This document shows, piece after piece, positions 1 through 10,049 of a stretch of 64,000 nt of DNA. The stretch is taken from contig NC_018257.1 in NCBI RefSeq assembly GCF_000227135.1, positions 1,096,608-1,160,607 on the forward strand, read 5' to 3'. The position numbers were made by a program, and so were the translations under genes. The notes under the pieces are model-generated. The model saw only the letters and a program-made list of their open reading frames with translations. It ran no database searches and was not told where the DNA came from. Numbering within the stretch: position 1 is the first letter of the stretch; every line of letters starts with the position of its first letter. The stretch is from Leishmania donovani (taxonomy: Eukaryota > Euglenozoa > Kinetoplastea > Trypanosomatida > Trypanosomatidae).

Positions 1-33
<33 letters not shown>

Positions 34-2535
34 GCGTTGCCCTTTCCAACGAAGGCGTCGAGCACGTGCGTGCGGAGGTAGAGTTTGGCGCGCGCGCGTA
101 TGCACATGTATGTGTGTGAGAGAGACCAGAAGAGAAAAAAAGCAGTCGAGCGCCGCGAGCAGCAAGCAGGAAGACCGAAGAGGACACAGAGAAGCAGCGT
201 GCGGGCGTGTCGCATCGTGCAACAGTACAAGGGGTAGTGCACGTGTGTGCTGTTTGTCTACGTGTACTTGGTGCTTCGCGGACGTAGGTGTGCGCGCGCC
301 TTGCGAACACGCACACAACACATCGCTACAGATACGCACATGCATCTCACATTCGATGGACAGGATGGGTGGGGAGGCGGGTGTGAGGGTGCTCTTTTAG
401 CCCCCTCCCCAAGACGAGAGGGGCCTGCTGTCGCCGAAGCACCGACAGCGATGGGCACACGACATATGTGCTTACTCCCGCTACGCGCACTCCTCTCTTC
501 TCCACGCGCAGCCACACCACTCTCACACGCGGCTGTCAATGGGCGATACGAGAAGCTGACCGAAAGTCACTCGCCCGCTCACACACACACACACGCCGGA
601 TATGCGCCCATGGGAGTGGGTGGGAGATGGGAAGAAGCTGTTTTGCAGTTGAACACGTTGACCCACCACCCTGTGCCACTCACGGTCCTTTTTTGTTGTT
701 TTCATTTTTTTTCGTTCATCACTTTCTTCGTTACAGTCATGCGCATTCCTTCGGGAATAGAGAGAAAGAAGGAGGAGAGGGAGGGATAGCCTTTGATCAC
801 CAAGACGCGCAGGTAACTACATCCAACAGCAACCTAGAGGTATAGCCATCTGCACCGACGAAGAGGAAGGAAAGGATGAGAGGGGGGAGGAGGGGACGGC
901 GGTGAACAAGTGAAGGGGTGAAAGCAAGCGAGTCGTGCACACATTTTTGTTGTTGAATTTCCTTCCGTCCTTTCTTCTGTGGGTATCACACACGAGAAGA
1001 AAATGCGAGAGAAGAGAAGACGGTAACACGCACGCACACGCACAAAGAGTCAACCTGTAGTGAAAGGGGCGGAGAGACAAATATGGGTAGCGGACGGAGA
1101 CGAGGGGAAACAAAAGAGGAGGGCAGGCATACCACCACAGAGGTTGACGAGGGCGTGTTGAGGAGGACGCTGCAGTTTAGGGAGGGGGGTAACACTGAAT
1201 TTAGAGAAAAGGAGATGAGCGCACAAGGTAGCTGCTACGAAAGGTGAAAGGGCGGTGATGGGAAGATGAGGCGATAACGGTAGAAGATGGCGAGTCAGCC
1301 GGCAATAGCCAGCTTCGATATATGCGAACCTCTGCGATTACCAGTCCGCCTTATCCATGTGTCAACATGTCCTCTACTCGCTCCTGAACTCTGTTTTTGT
1401 GCATTTTCCCTTGTCTCTTATCCCTCCCCATTCTATCTTGCCTCATTGCGCGTGTGTATCGACATACATTTCTCTGTATCATATATAATCTTTTTTTTTT
1501 CGTTGCTGTGTTGCTCACTTTCGCTGGAGACATCATCGCGAGTGCGCCTTCGAGGAATACAGCGGCAGAGAAGGAGAAAGACAACAAAGCATGGAATATG
1601 CGAAACGGGTGACTCTCCGTCCTGCTTTCGCACAACCTCTCCCCCGCACACATATATACATACGCACGTGCAGGACTCCGCTCGCACGGAAAACAGCCAT
1701 ATCATAATAAGCGGAACAAAACCGGGTAAGAGACAAAGTAGAACGAAAAAGAGAGGCAGAGGGAGGAGGAGGGACGATGCATGGGCACGTGTGAGCAGAT
1801 ACACATATATAGATCGATGTGTGCATGTATATATATAGAGAGAGAGATCGACACGCATGTGTATCTCTGTGTATAAGAGATTCACTAACACACGTCAGAC
1901 TCCTCCTGCCCGCAATAAAAAGCCAAACGACGGAGAACCAATGAGGCGGTGAGGGAGTGAGGGTTGGCAGTGGTACAAAGAGAATAGTACGGCAGAGCTC
2001 ACATGTGCAAAAAAAAAGGTAGCTCAAATGCCATCCGGCCACCGACGACTACCAGTTGCCCCCCCCCCTCCTTCCCTCCCCTCCCCGTGCGGCATTCCGC
2101 ACTTTCAGTCTGCTCTTGGGGTGGGAGAGGGAGGGGGAGACAAGATCCAAGCGTATGAGACGGATCTGCAGGCATCCGGGACGGAGCGCCACCACCACCA
2201 AAAAAAAAAAGAACCAGCACACACGCACAGAGATGCGCGGCCAAGAGCCACGGCGCTTGGAGAAGTGAAGAAAAGTACTTCGCCCCAAACAAGAAAGCAA
2301 ACACAGGCGCAGCCCGCTGACTACACAAGAAAACAAAATGCGAAGAGGTGCTGCGCGGCTTTTCGCACCCCACTTCGAGACGGCACAACGATCCTCGCAA
2401 GCATCGATCGCAGCACAATCAAAAAGCACTCGTTAGAAAAAGAGAGGGAGCACATACGCCGGCAGCAAACACAACTCAGCACACACTCAGTGAGCGCCTG
2501 CCAACTGCGCTGCTCTCGTACCTGAACAAAACCCC
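1..2535. other. Spacer / GAPDH 3'UTR side
   Basis: No convincing gene. The window opens with 30 consecutive T, followed by CA/GT, GA and CT microsatellites and AT patches near 1480-1500 and 1800-1850. The open frames here on both strands encode His/Thr/Cys/Ser-rich, low-complexity peptides typical of Leishmania untranslated DNA. Being 3' of GAPDH on the minus strand, the upper part should be its 3'UTR. Confidence 0.6.
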
Positions 2536-3621
2536 CTACATCTTGGCGCTCGCAGCGTCCTTGGCAGCCATGTAGCGCACCAGGTCCACCACGCGGTACG
2601 AGTAGCCCCACTCGTTGTCATACCACGACACGATCTTGAAGAACCGCCTCTCGCCGGGTAGGTTGTTCTGCAGTGTCGCCTTGGAGTCGTAGACCGAGCT
2701 GCGGTTGTCGTTGATGAAGTCAGAGCTGACGAGTTCGTCGTCGGTGAAGCCGAGAATGCCCTTCATGTACGTCTGCGCCGCCTTCTTGATGGCCTTGTCT
2801 ATCTCCTGGATCGACGTGTCGCGCGTCGCGCGGAACGTCAGGTCCACGACGGACACGTCCGGCGTCGGTACGCGGAAGGACATGCCGGTCAGCTTGCCCT
2901 TGGTCGACGGGATCACCATGCCCACAGCCTTGGCGGCGCCGGTCGTACTCGGGATGATGTTCATGGCCGCCGCGCGGCCGCCGCGCCAGTCCTTCAGCGA
3001 CACGCCGTCCACCGTCTTCTGCGTCGCCGTGTAGGAGTGGATGGTGGTCATCAGACCAGTCTCGATGCCGAAGTTCTCCTTTGTCAGCACATGCACGATG
3101 GGGGCCAGGCAGTTGGTCGTGCACGACGCGTTCGACACCACGTGGTGCGTCGTCGGCGAGTACTCGTGCTGGTTCACGCCCATCACGATTGTCTTGGCGC
3201 CGCCAGACGCCGGAGCGCTGATCACGACCTTCTTCGCGCCACCCTTGATGTGGCCCTCGGCCTGCAACTTGTCCGTGAACAGGCCAGTAGACTCAATCAC
3301 GTAGTCCACGCCGAGCTTGCCCCACGGCAAATCCGCGGGGTTGCGCTGCGCCTTCACGCACTTGATGTGGTGGCCGTTCACCACAAGCACATCCGCCGTC
3401 TTCACGGACGGACTGCTCTTCACAGCCTCCACCGTGTACTTCGGGCGGCCGTGCACCGTGTCGTGCTTCATCTGGTACGCGAAGTATTCAGCATTCGTGC
3501 TCATGTCCACCACGGCGACGACGTCGATCTCGGTGCCGATAAGGCCCTGGTCACAGATGGCCTGGAACACCATGCGGCCAATGCGGCCGAAACCGTTGAT
3601 GCCGACCTTGATGGGAGCCAT
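2536..3621 (-). CDS. GAPDH: Glycosomal glyceraldehyde-3-phosphate dehydrogenase
   Basis: NAD-dependent oxidation and phosphorylation of glyceraldehyde-3-phosphate to 1,3-bisphosphoglycerate, in the glycosome. The 361-residue product starts MAPIKVGINGFGRIGR (Rossmann nucleotide-binding motif at about 5-16). The catalytic cysteine lies in SNASCTTNC (C167) with the partner histidine in TTIHSYTAT (H195), and WYDNEWGYS is near the C-terminus. The protein ends A-K-M, a plausible type 1 peroxisomal/glycosomal targeting tripeptide. The frame is open 72 codons further upstream, but that extension is His/Ser/Pro-rich leader; the chosen ATG gives the usual glycosomal length and the conserved N-terminus. 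The trypanosomatid-type insertions near residues 60-100 separate it from a bacterial-like cytosolic form. A predicted splice acceptor lies 62 nt upstream. Confidence 0.98.
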   Translation of the reverse strand: MAPIKVGINGFGRIGRMVFQAICDQGLIGTEIDVVAVVDMSTNAEYFAYQMKHDTVHGRPKYTVEAVKSSPSVKTADVLVVNGHHIKCVKAQRNPADLPWGKLGVDYVIESTGLFTDKLQAEGHIKGGAKKVVISAPASGGAKTIVMGVNQHEYSPTTHHVVSNASCTTNCLAPIVHVLTKENFGIETGLMTTIHSYTATQKTVDGVSLKDWRGGRAAAMNIIPSTTGAAKAVGMVIPSTKGKLTGMSFRVPTPDVSVVDLTFRATRDTSIQEIDKAIKKAAQTYMKGILGFTDDELVSSDFINDNRSSVYDSKATLQNNLPGERRFFKIVSWYDNEWGYSYRVVDLVRYMAAKDAASAKM

Positions 3622-4460
3622 TTTGTGGTAAGGGAGGGAGTGAGGGATGTTAGTTCGGTTGTGTTGAGAGAGAGAGAGAGAGCTTGTGTGCGATCGCGGT
3701 GCGTGCGGCGCCGTGACGGGGAGAGGGAGGGCGGAGGCGGAGGAGGAGTGGAAACAGAACCGGAGAGGCTGGTGAACGGGTGCCCGCCTAACATAGCGCG
3801 GAAAGCGGAAGGGGCCATGTACGCGTGTTGCATTCATGGTATGCTCAGGCTTCAGTGCTGCTGTTTCGCTCTTTATGGTTGTACAGTGTGCGGCAGCCAG
3901 GGGGCGGCTATGATGAGGTAATGTAGGGTGTGTCTCATTGTGGTTCGTGCGTTGCCCCTTGTGCTGACTTCAGTGTGCCGTTCGACGCGCTTCTCCTGCT
4001 CGCTTCAGGAGTAGACGTGAGGTTTATCGCTTTCTGTGATGCGTGCCCGACTTGCCGTCATTGCGGAGAAACCGAAATGGGTTTTCATGTCATTGTTCTC
4101 TGCCATAAACCTCCCCACACGCCCACATACATTCCTCTGCACAGACGCACGCAGCGTCGACACACACACACATGCACAACACAACACAGAAAGACATACT
4201 GGAGGCCATCGCCCCTCCCCCTTTCAACGGATTTGCTGTGCACACGTAACGACAGTGAAGCCCAATGGTGGCCTTTGCACACCCCAAGATGAAACAAACA
4301 AACACAAAAAGGAAGTTGTGATGCGTCAGAGTTTCGCCTGCTAAAGAGGAGCGAAGAGACGCTGTCACCTGAGGTGCATCCGCTGCGAGAGAGCTTAAGC
4401 AGGGTGGTTGCACTTGCTTGGTAAAGCTGTAGAGGCTCGGAAAGCGGGATTCAGGCACCC
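3622..4460. other. Spacer between GAPDH and the DUF2817 gene
   Basis: Holds the GAPDH leader (3622-3682) and acceptor, then the 3'UTR of the upstream peptidase gene. CA repeats occur at about 4160-4180. No coding-like frame seen. Confidence 0.6.
3683..3755 (-). promoter_or_regulatory. Predicted spliced-leader acceptor of GAPDH
   Basis: On the minus strand a C/T-rich tract (about 3718-3755) is followed by its first AG at 3684-3683, directly before a CT repeat. No other AG occurs between that point and the ATG at 3621, so a 61-nt leader is predicted. This is inference from the trypanosomatid rule of poly-Y plus first AG. Confidence 0.55.
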
Positions 4461-5687
4461 CTACGCTTGGCTCTCTGCGAGGTACGTCCAAGCTTTCCAA
4501 AACGCTACGGACCCGCGTTTCAATGTGGCTCGCTTGTAGCTAATCTCTTGCGGGTAGAAAACGTCGCGCATCCACGATTGCATCACTGCATGGACGTAGC
4601 TTCCGCGGCACAGCCGATACGCGGCGTTTTCAAGTATCACGGCACGTGCCACGAAGAGCGGATTGACTGTCCCAAACTCCTCCGTGACAGCGAGGGTGTT
4701 GGGCCCCAACTCTGCCACGGGACGGATACTGCCGGCGGCGAGATTGTACCCCGCGCTGGGGCCGCTTGTGGCGGTTTGGCTATTGTCGATGCGCGCCCCA
4801 GGGAATACTTTGCGGCATTTTTCTGCTTCTTGGCTGCTTTTCATCATCATCGTATCCACTCCGGTGGGACCGAGACCGGTATGCACGTCAAGATAGACTG
4901 CTTCGGTCGCTCCGGTGGCGACCGCGTGCTTTTTGAGCACCTCACGCAACACTGAAATGCTTTTCTGCTCTCTGTCGCCACCGTAGTTGATGCCTGCAGG
5001 ATCGTGGTACTGGCCGGTAACGAAGGCGCGCTTCAGCTTGACGAATCCGTGGCGCGCCAGCGTCTTGGCGGCAACGTAGAGGAGCACGTAGCGGTCAATG
5101 AAGCGCGGCGGTGTCTGTGGCACGAGTAACGGTCGGAGATCTTCATAGCCTGCGATATTCGCGTCCCGCGCCTTCACCTCAGCCCACTCCTCGGTGGAAA
5201 GATAGTTGCGATTGAGATCGACGTTCTCCTCGTTGAAACGGCGGAAGTGGGCCATGCCGTGCGGATTCACGGCGTGCACAAAGAGAATGGACGGACCAGA
5301 GAGAGCAGTCTCGTTCCACTCTTGCAGCAGCTTCACTTGGATGGCGCTGCCCGTGAAGCCCTCAACCCCGTGGGTGCCACTGGTGTGCACCAGCAGCTTG
5401 TCCTTCCGCTTACCGGCAAAGAAGGCGGTGTCCATGTAGTATTCCTCGTTACCCCTCTTGGTGATGAGATGATGCTCAATCTGCGCGTGGGCAGCCTCAG
5501 CGGCGGCAAGGAACCGCTCCCGCGCCAGCTGATAGGAGGAGGAATAGTAAACCTCTGGACACTCTATTGCATTTGTGTAGTTGCCTGGGCACAGCATCGT
5601 CTCCTGAAGGGGTACCAGGTCGATAAACAACAGCCCCGTGATGATCACGAGAAACGCGGAGAGAATGAACTCGCACGATACAGCCAT
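4461..5687 (-). CDS. Membrane-anchored DUF2817 / M14-like zinc peptidase
   Basis: 408 residues. An N-terminal hydrophobic segment (about 8-26) looks like a signal anchor, so the enzyme probably faces the secretory lumen or cell surface. The rest matches the DUF2817 family, related to zinc carboxypeptidases of clan M14. Candidate zinc ligands are H106 and E109 in GTHGVEGFTGS and H269 in LDVHTGLGP, with candidate catalytic glutamates E336/E337 in AVTEEFGT. NPHGMAHFRR and NVDLNRN are further family signatures. Substrate is unknown. Two N-glycosylation sequons (NYT, NET) fit a luminal domain. An upstream in-frame extension of 37 codons rich in HTHTHT was rejected as leader because a clear splice acceptor lies between it and this ATG. 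Confidence 0.88.
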   Translation of the reverse strand: MAVSCEFILSAFLVIITGLLFIDLVPLQETMLCPGNYTNAIECPEVYYSSSYQLARERFLAAAEAAHAQIEHHLITKRGNEEYYMDTAFFAGKRKDKLLVHTSGTHGVEGFTGSAIQVKLLQEWNETALSGPSILFVHAVNPHGMAHFRRFNEENVDLNRNYLSTEEWAEVKARDANIAGYEDLRPLLVPQTPPRFIDRYVLLYVAAKTLARHGFVKLKRAFVTGQYHDPAGINYGGDREQKSISVLREVLKKHAVATGATEAVYLDVHTGLGPTGVDTMMMKSSQEAEKCRKVFPGARIDNSQTATSGPSAGYNLAAGSIRPVAELGPNTLAVTEEFGTVNPLFVARAVILENAAYRLCRGSYVHAVMQSWMRDVFYPQEISYKRATLKRGSVAFWKAWTYLAESQA

Positions 5688-6365
5688 TATTCTAGTATGC
5701 GTGTGTGTGAGTGTGCGTCTGTGTTTGGACGCAATGATGCGCGTGACAGCGTGGAAGGCACGAAAAAAAAAACGCGGCGGCCGTACAAGCACACCCAAAC
5801 GAGGATCAGCAGGCCAAAGGCACCCAGCCAGTTATAAACCCGGAGGCGGTCCCGCAGCAACAAGCGAGTAGGAAAAAGGAGAGAGGAGAAGCGATTTGGT
5901 ACGACTGCGCATGCAGGAGATGCATGCACGACGCGATCAGAGATCCATGAAGGGTCACACGAGAGGCGAAAAGAAAAGCGAGGGGGATGAGCAGGCCCCT
6001 GCTACCACCACCGCTGTGCATAAGAAATGATTTCCGCTCACACGCGGACAGCATTTTCTTCGCTGTGGCCCTTCAGGGCTTTGTCTTTTAGTTTCTCTAT
6101 TGGTGGCTCTGGCTGTGCCCATCATACACCGCGACCCACGCGCCTCCGTCACGTAGGAGGCTTTGCAAGATAGAGAGAGAGTAGCGTAGACAGAAAGAGA
6201 CAGAACCAGGAAGTAGTGCAACCCCCACCCCCGAAAAAAAGAAGAAACACGTCTTCCCGCCTCCCCTTCCCGCCAGCCTCTGATCACCCCGACGACGCTC
6301 ATGGGGCGCTCTTTCGTGGGGTGTGCATGTCTGTGCCGGACGAGGCGCAGGGAGAGTCCCCTCGC
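5688..6365. other. Spacer
   Basis: Leader and acceptor of the peptidase gene at the low end, then 3'UTR-type sequence of the 204-residue gene upstream. GA repeat near 6170-6182. No gene seen. Confidence 0.6.
5719..5772 (-). promoter_or_regulatory. Predicted spliced-leader acceptor of the DUF2817 gene
   Basis: The minus strand has a T10 tract (5772-5763) and the first AG after it is at 5720-5719, giving a predicted 31-nt leader. This placement fixes the start at 5687, because the longer frame would lose its first codons. Confidence 0.6.
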
Positions 6366-6980
6366 TCACAGGTAGGGGATGTCGTGGTGAAAGCGAAGTG
6401 TCATGACTCCGGCTCGCATACTCAGCTGCTTAGTGGCGCGCAGCAGCTCCGTCTGCGTTGCCTCCACAATGTGCATCAGCTGCACCTCCAGCACGTGACA
6501 GCGGTCCTTGGCTAGGGCCTCGTCGGTGCTCATGGCCAGGAAGCGCTGAAGCACTGCAGCGATGGCGGTGAAGAGTGGTTCCGGCAGTACCAGCGCTAAG
6601 GAGGCGAGGTGCTCATGGATGATGGAGAAAAACGTTCGACGTGCGTGTGCGGGGCACTCCTGTAGATCGCGGAGCGCACACCGCAAGTAGTGCAAATGAA
6701 GCAGTACGCGCACTTCGGGGTATCGGGCACTTAAGCTGTCAGCGCTGCTGGTTTCGTCGACCGATGAAACTAGAGACGCCGATGGCGACGGCGTCGTGGG
6801 GGGCATCAGCGCCGCATCCAAGACAACCTCGGCGGAGCGGGCCATAGAGCTCTGGGCCGCGCTCAGGGCAATGAAAGAGAGCAAGGGACGATCGTCCGGC
6901 CTAAAGTCCTTGACAGTGCTGATGGAGGACGAGTGACGTGGCGTCCCGCCGGCATGCGGGGGAGGAGAAAGGGTAGTCAT
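6366..6980 (-). CDS. Conserved-looking hypothetical protein, 204 residues
   Basis: I do not recognise this family. The first 85 residues are Ser/Pro/Thr-rich and probably disordered. The rest is predicted helical: a leucine-rich stretch (about 92-112, LLHLHYLRCALRDLQE), then helices around HEHLASLALVLPEPLFTAIA and the C-terminal half with regular Leu/Ala spacing. No signal peptide, membrane segment or catalytic motif is visible. The start is fixed by a T12 tract and AG acceptor just upstream; a longer in-frame ATG at 7160 would lie above that acceptor and reads as leader. High GC third positions support coding. Confidence 0.75.
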   Translation of the reverse strand: MTTLSPPPHAGGTPRHSSSISTVKDFRPDDRPLLSFIALSAAQSSMARSAEVVLDAALMPPTTPSPSASLVSSVDETSSADSLSARYPEVRVLLHLHYLRCALRDLQECPAHARRTFFSIIHEHLASLALVLPEPLFTAIAAVLQRFLAMSTDEALAKDRCHVLEVQLMHIVEATQTELLRATKQLSMRAGVMTLRFHHDIPYL

Positions 6981-7505
6981 CTGATGCGCTGGGAGCTGGT
7001 GCCAAAAAAAAAAAACAGGAAAAAGAAAAATAGTTTGAGGGGCAGTGGAGGTAGGCGAGAAAGGGCGCAAAGACAAAGAAGTTCGTAAACATGTACAACG
7101 GCGTGGCTGAGCTTGACGGAAGGGAAGGGGGCGGTTGGCGCGGCACCGGCGGGTCCGCATCGCCTCCGTCCGCCCGCCCGCACACTCCTCCGCGACTGCC
7201 ACTTGCACCCATCACAAGGCGTCACGCCATTCGCAGACACTCCCTACTCCGCTGCGCCCATGTGTAGAGGTTCGAGCATTTTCTTTTTCGCTCGGCTTTC
7301 AGTGCTCTGACTGGCAACGTGCACAGTGGTCGCTGAGCACGTGAAGTCGCGAAGGTGAAAGCAAGAGAGCGGGAGACAGCGTGCAAGACGGCCCGTCTGC
7401 TTCCGTTTCCCATTGCTGCTGCTACTTGTGTCTGTGTGTGTGTGTGTGATATCTACTCGAGTGTCCTTCGACTCCTCTGCCTCTATCTTCTCTTTCAGGT
7501 GCACT
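6981..7505. other. Spacer
   Basis: Short leader and acceptor of the 204-residue gene, then 3'UTR of the TPR gene, including a GT repeat near 7430-7447. No gene seen. Confidence 0.6.
6996..7031 (-). promoter_or_regulatory. Predicted spliced-leader acceptor
   Basis: Minus strand shows T-rich sequence ending in T12 (7015-7004), then GGCACCAG with the AG at 6997-6996, 15 nt before the ATG at 6980. Confidence 0.6.
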
Positions 7506-10049
7506 CTAGTCTGCGCCGAGGTCTTGCAGGAGGCGCCAAGCCGGATGCTCAGCCCGAAACGCGTAGAGCGCTTCACCGCGCAACCCGCACGCTACCAGAT
7601 CCAATTTGAGAGCCTGCTTGAGGTCCTCGGCGGCCTGCGGCACCTGATGCAGCTGCAGCCGTGACGTGCCGCGGCTGTAGTAGCTGCACGCTGTGGATGG
7701 CACCTCTGGTGCTAGCCGGATGGCCCGCGTGAAGTCGTCGACAGCGGCGTTGTACTTGCCGCACTTTTCAAAGCTGATTCCGCGGTTGTACAGCGCATGG
7801 GCGTTGACGGGGTCGGTGGCAAGGACCTCGGTGTAGTCTCGGACCGCATCCTCAAAGAGGTTCAAGCGTGCAAAGCAGTAGGCGCGGTTGTTGAGCACCT
7901 TCGTCGCCACGCCTGGATGTTCGCGCAACGCCCTTGTGTAGTCCTCGATAGCCGCCTCATACCGGCCCAGCTTTCGAAAGGCAAAGGCGCGGTTGGTATA
8001 TGCCGTGTGACTGTGCGGAGCAAGCTTGATGGAGGCGCTGTAGTCGGCAATCGCCAGCTCCAGCTCGCCCATGTTGCGATAAGTGTAGCCGCGATTGTGC
8101 AGCCAGACGGGATTACGCTGGTCGAGGCGGATCGCCTCGGTGAAATCCGCCAAGGCTTTGTCGTACTGCTGCAGCTGATCGTACACGAGGCCACGGGCGT
8201 TGAGCGCGAAGGTCAGCTTTGGGCTGAGCCGCAGAGCACAATTGAAGTTTTCGACAGCCGCCTCCAGCCTCCCCAGCTTCGCCAGCGCTGCACCGCGATT
8301 GTGGTATGCGTTTGCGTTGCCGCTGTCGATCTGCAGCGCAGCTGCGTAGTCTGCCACCGCCTCCTCGTAGCGGCCAAGCTTACTGAAGCAGTAGGCCCTG
8401 TTGTAGTGCGACTTGAAGTGCTTCGGGTCCAACGAGATGGCGGTGGTGTAGTCGGCGATGGCGGCCGCGTAGGCACCCTGCTTCCGCTGTGTAAATCCGC
8501 GGTTGTGGAAGAAGTCGGGGTGGCGGTCGTCAAGCTCGATGGCGCGGGTGAAGGCCTGCATCGCGCGCGCGTGGCGACCCTTGTGATCGTAGCTGATGCC
8601 TAGGTTGTAGTGCGTAAACGGGTTGCGTGGGTCAAGATCCAAGGCGGCAGTATAGTCTTCGATGGCGCGCGTGTAGTTCTTCAGCTTGTCCTCGCAGAAG
8701 GCCCGGTTGAATAGTGCCTTGAAGTGCGTCGGCGAAAGCTCCAGCGCCCGTGTGTACATGTGGATGGCTGCCTCGAGCTCGCCGCGCCGGCGATGCTCTA
8801 GCCCACGCTGGTAAAAGTAATGCGCATTGAGGAGAAGCTGCCCAGCCGTTGCCAAGCGGGCGGCGGCGCAGCTGCCCTTACTCTGCTGCCAAGTCTCTGC
8901 CTCCAGCACGTCGTCCGGCAGCCACTCCTCGCCCTCGCTGTTGCTGGAACTCAGTATACACGTCGGGTCCATCGCGGCGAGCATGCCGTGCCCATTCTCG
9001 GGGTTCTCGTGGCGGGTACTGTAGGAGGCGGCGATCTCGTGCGTTCGAGCCGCGCTCACGTCCTCGACCGTCTCGTCCACTTCCATAACGCTGCCGTCCA
9101 GCAACGATTCGGTGCTGGAAGAGACGCTGGTCAAGTTATCGTGGCTGTGGTCTGAGAAGCCCTGCGAGATTCGGCGGCCGAGAATCGCTGAGAGGGTCGT
9201 CGCGCCGGCGCCCGCGGCAGGCATCGTGTACTCTGACAAGGACACCGTCGCCACAGCGCTGTCCGAGGCCTCATTCATGGGCATACACCGACTACTGCTC
9301 GCCATGGCGCCGCGTGTGGAGACCGGTGAGCATGGGGCTGACTGCTCTGGCGCGAGAGGCCCGTCAGTGAGCTGCGCCTTTTCTGATGCAGGTGTTGGCA
9401 CGTGCTGCCGCAGCGGCGAGACTGCGTTGGAGGGCGGTCGGACGGCAATGCTGCAAAGCGGGAGAGGGCTCAGCCTTGGCCGCGACGACGCGAATCGCAT
9501 ACGTCGTGGTTGTTGCTGCGCCGAACAGCAGCGACGCTCTCGGTACCGGCGAAGGTTCTCCTTCTCTCTTCCCACCTCGTCCAGCTGCAGCGCCGCTTCG
9601 TAGTCAGCGATGGCGTTGAAGAAATCATCGAGTTGCGCGTGACACGCGGCCCGCTCGTAGTGGGCCCGCCGATGACCTGGCTTACGCTGCAGCACCTCCG
9701 TGAAATCGGCTACGGCATCCTTTACTTGTGACAGGCGAGCGCGGCAGACACCTCGGTAGAAGAGAGCCTCTGTGAGGCTGTCAGCTGCCGCACCTGCGCT
9801 GATGCCGTGGGCAGTACGATCAATTTCCTGGATCCAGTCATCCAAGTCCGCGCAAGCCGACGCGTAGTCATGTAACTGCACATACGCCTTGGCTCGAAGT
9901 AGTCGAGTGAGGCGCGTCTCGGCCCCTCGCTTCAGCAGATCGGTGTAGTGCGCGACAACGTCCACTGGTGGCAAGCACGGGTTGTAGTGAGAGACAGGGA
10001 CGCGGGAGGAGGTAGTGGCGCCGGTCAAGGACGACGTGCTCGTGTGCAT
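7506..10049 (-). CDS. TPR-repeat protein (about 15 TPRs)
   Basis: 847 residues made mostly of 34-residue tetratricopeptide repeats. About three TPRs form an N-terminal block (about residues 40-175). A Ser/Pro-rich linker of about 230 residues follows, then twelve consecutive TPRs run almost to the C-terminus. Repeats show the pattern W/Y-N-R-G/A, G-R/K-Y, A-A-I-x-D-Y, A-L-x-L-D-P (for example YNRAYCFSKLGRYEEAVADY). TPR arrays are protein-binding superhelices; no enzymatic domain is seen. Possible roles in cilium/flagellar transport or chaperone complexes are guesses only. The start used is the first ATG; the frame continues upstream without one. Confidence 0.9.
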   Translation of the reverse strand: MHTSTSSLTGATTSSRVPVSHYNPCLPPVDVVAHYTDLLKRGAETRLTRLLRAKAYVQLHDYASACADLDDWIQEIDRTAHGISAGAAADSLTEALFYRGVCRARLSQVKDAVADFTEVLQRKPGHRRAHYERAACHAQLDDFFNAIADYEAALQLDEVGREKENLRRYRERRCCSAQQQPRRMRFASSRPRLSPLPLCSIAVRPPSNAVSPLRQHVPTPASEKAQLTDGPLAPEQSAPCSPVSTRGAMASSSRCMPMNEASDSAVATVSLSEYTMPAAGAGATTLSAILGRRISQGFSDHSHDNLTSVSSSTESLLDGSVMEVDETVEDVSAARTHEIAASYSTRHENPENGHGMLAAMDPTCILSSSNSEGEEWLPDDVLEAETWQQSKGSCAAARLATAGQLLLNAHYFYQRGLEHRRRGELEAAIHMYTRALELSPTHFKALFNRAFCEDKLKNYTRAIEDYTAALDLDPRNPFTHYNLGISYDHKGRHARAMQAFTRAIELDDRHPDFFHNRGFTQRKQGAYAAAIADYTTAISLDPKHFKSHYNRAYCFSKLGRYEEAVADYAAALQIDSGNANAYHNRGAALAKLGRLEAAVENFNCALRLSPKLTFALNARGLVYDQLQQYDKALADFTEAIRLDQRNPVWLHNRGYTYRNMGELELAIADYSASIKLAPHSHTAYTNRAFAFRKLGRYEAAIEDYTRALREHPGVATKVLNNRAYCFARLNLFEDAVRDYTEVLATDPVNAHALYNRGISFEKCGKYNAAVDDFTRAIRLAPEVPSTACSYYSRGTSRLQLHQVPQAAEDLKQALKLDLVACGLRGEALYAFRAEHPAWRLLQDLGAD

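Noticed and set aside
1..30. T30 run at the window edge
   Set aside because: Could be a genuine poly-T or an assembly edge; nothing further can be inferred from one homopolymer.
3622..3837. 72-codon extension of GAPDH that could mimic a transit peptide
   Set aside because: It crosses the predicted splice acceptor and is low-complexity; glycosomal GAPDH begins at MAPIKVG.
3037..3921. 294-codon plus-strand open frame
   Set aside because: Antisense to GAPDH, which is certain.
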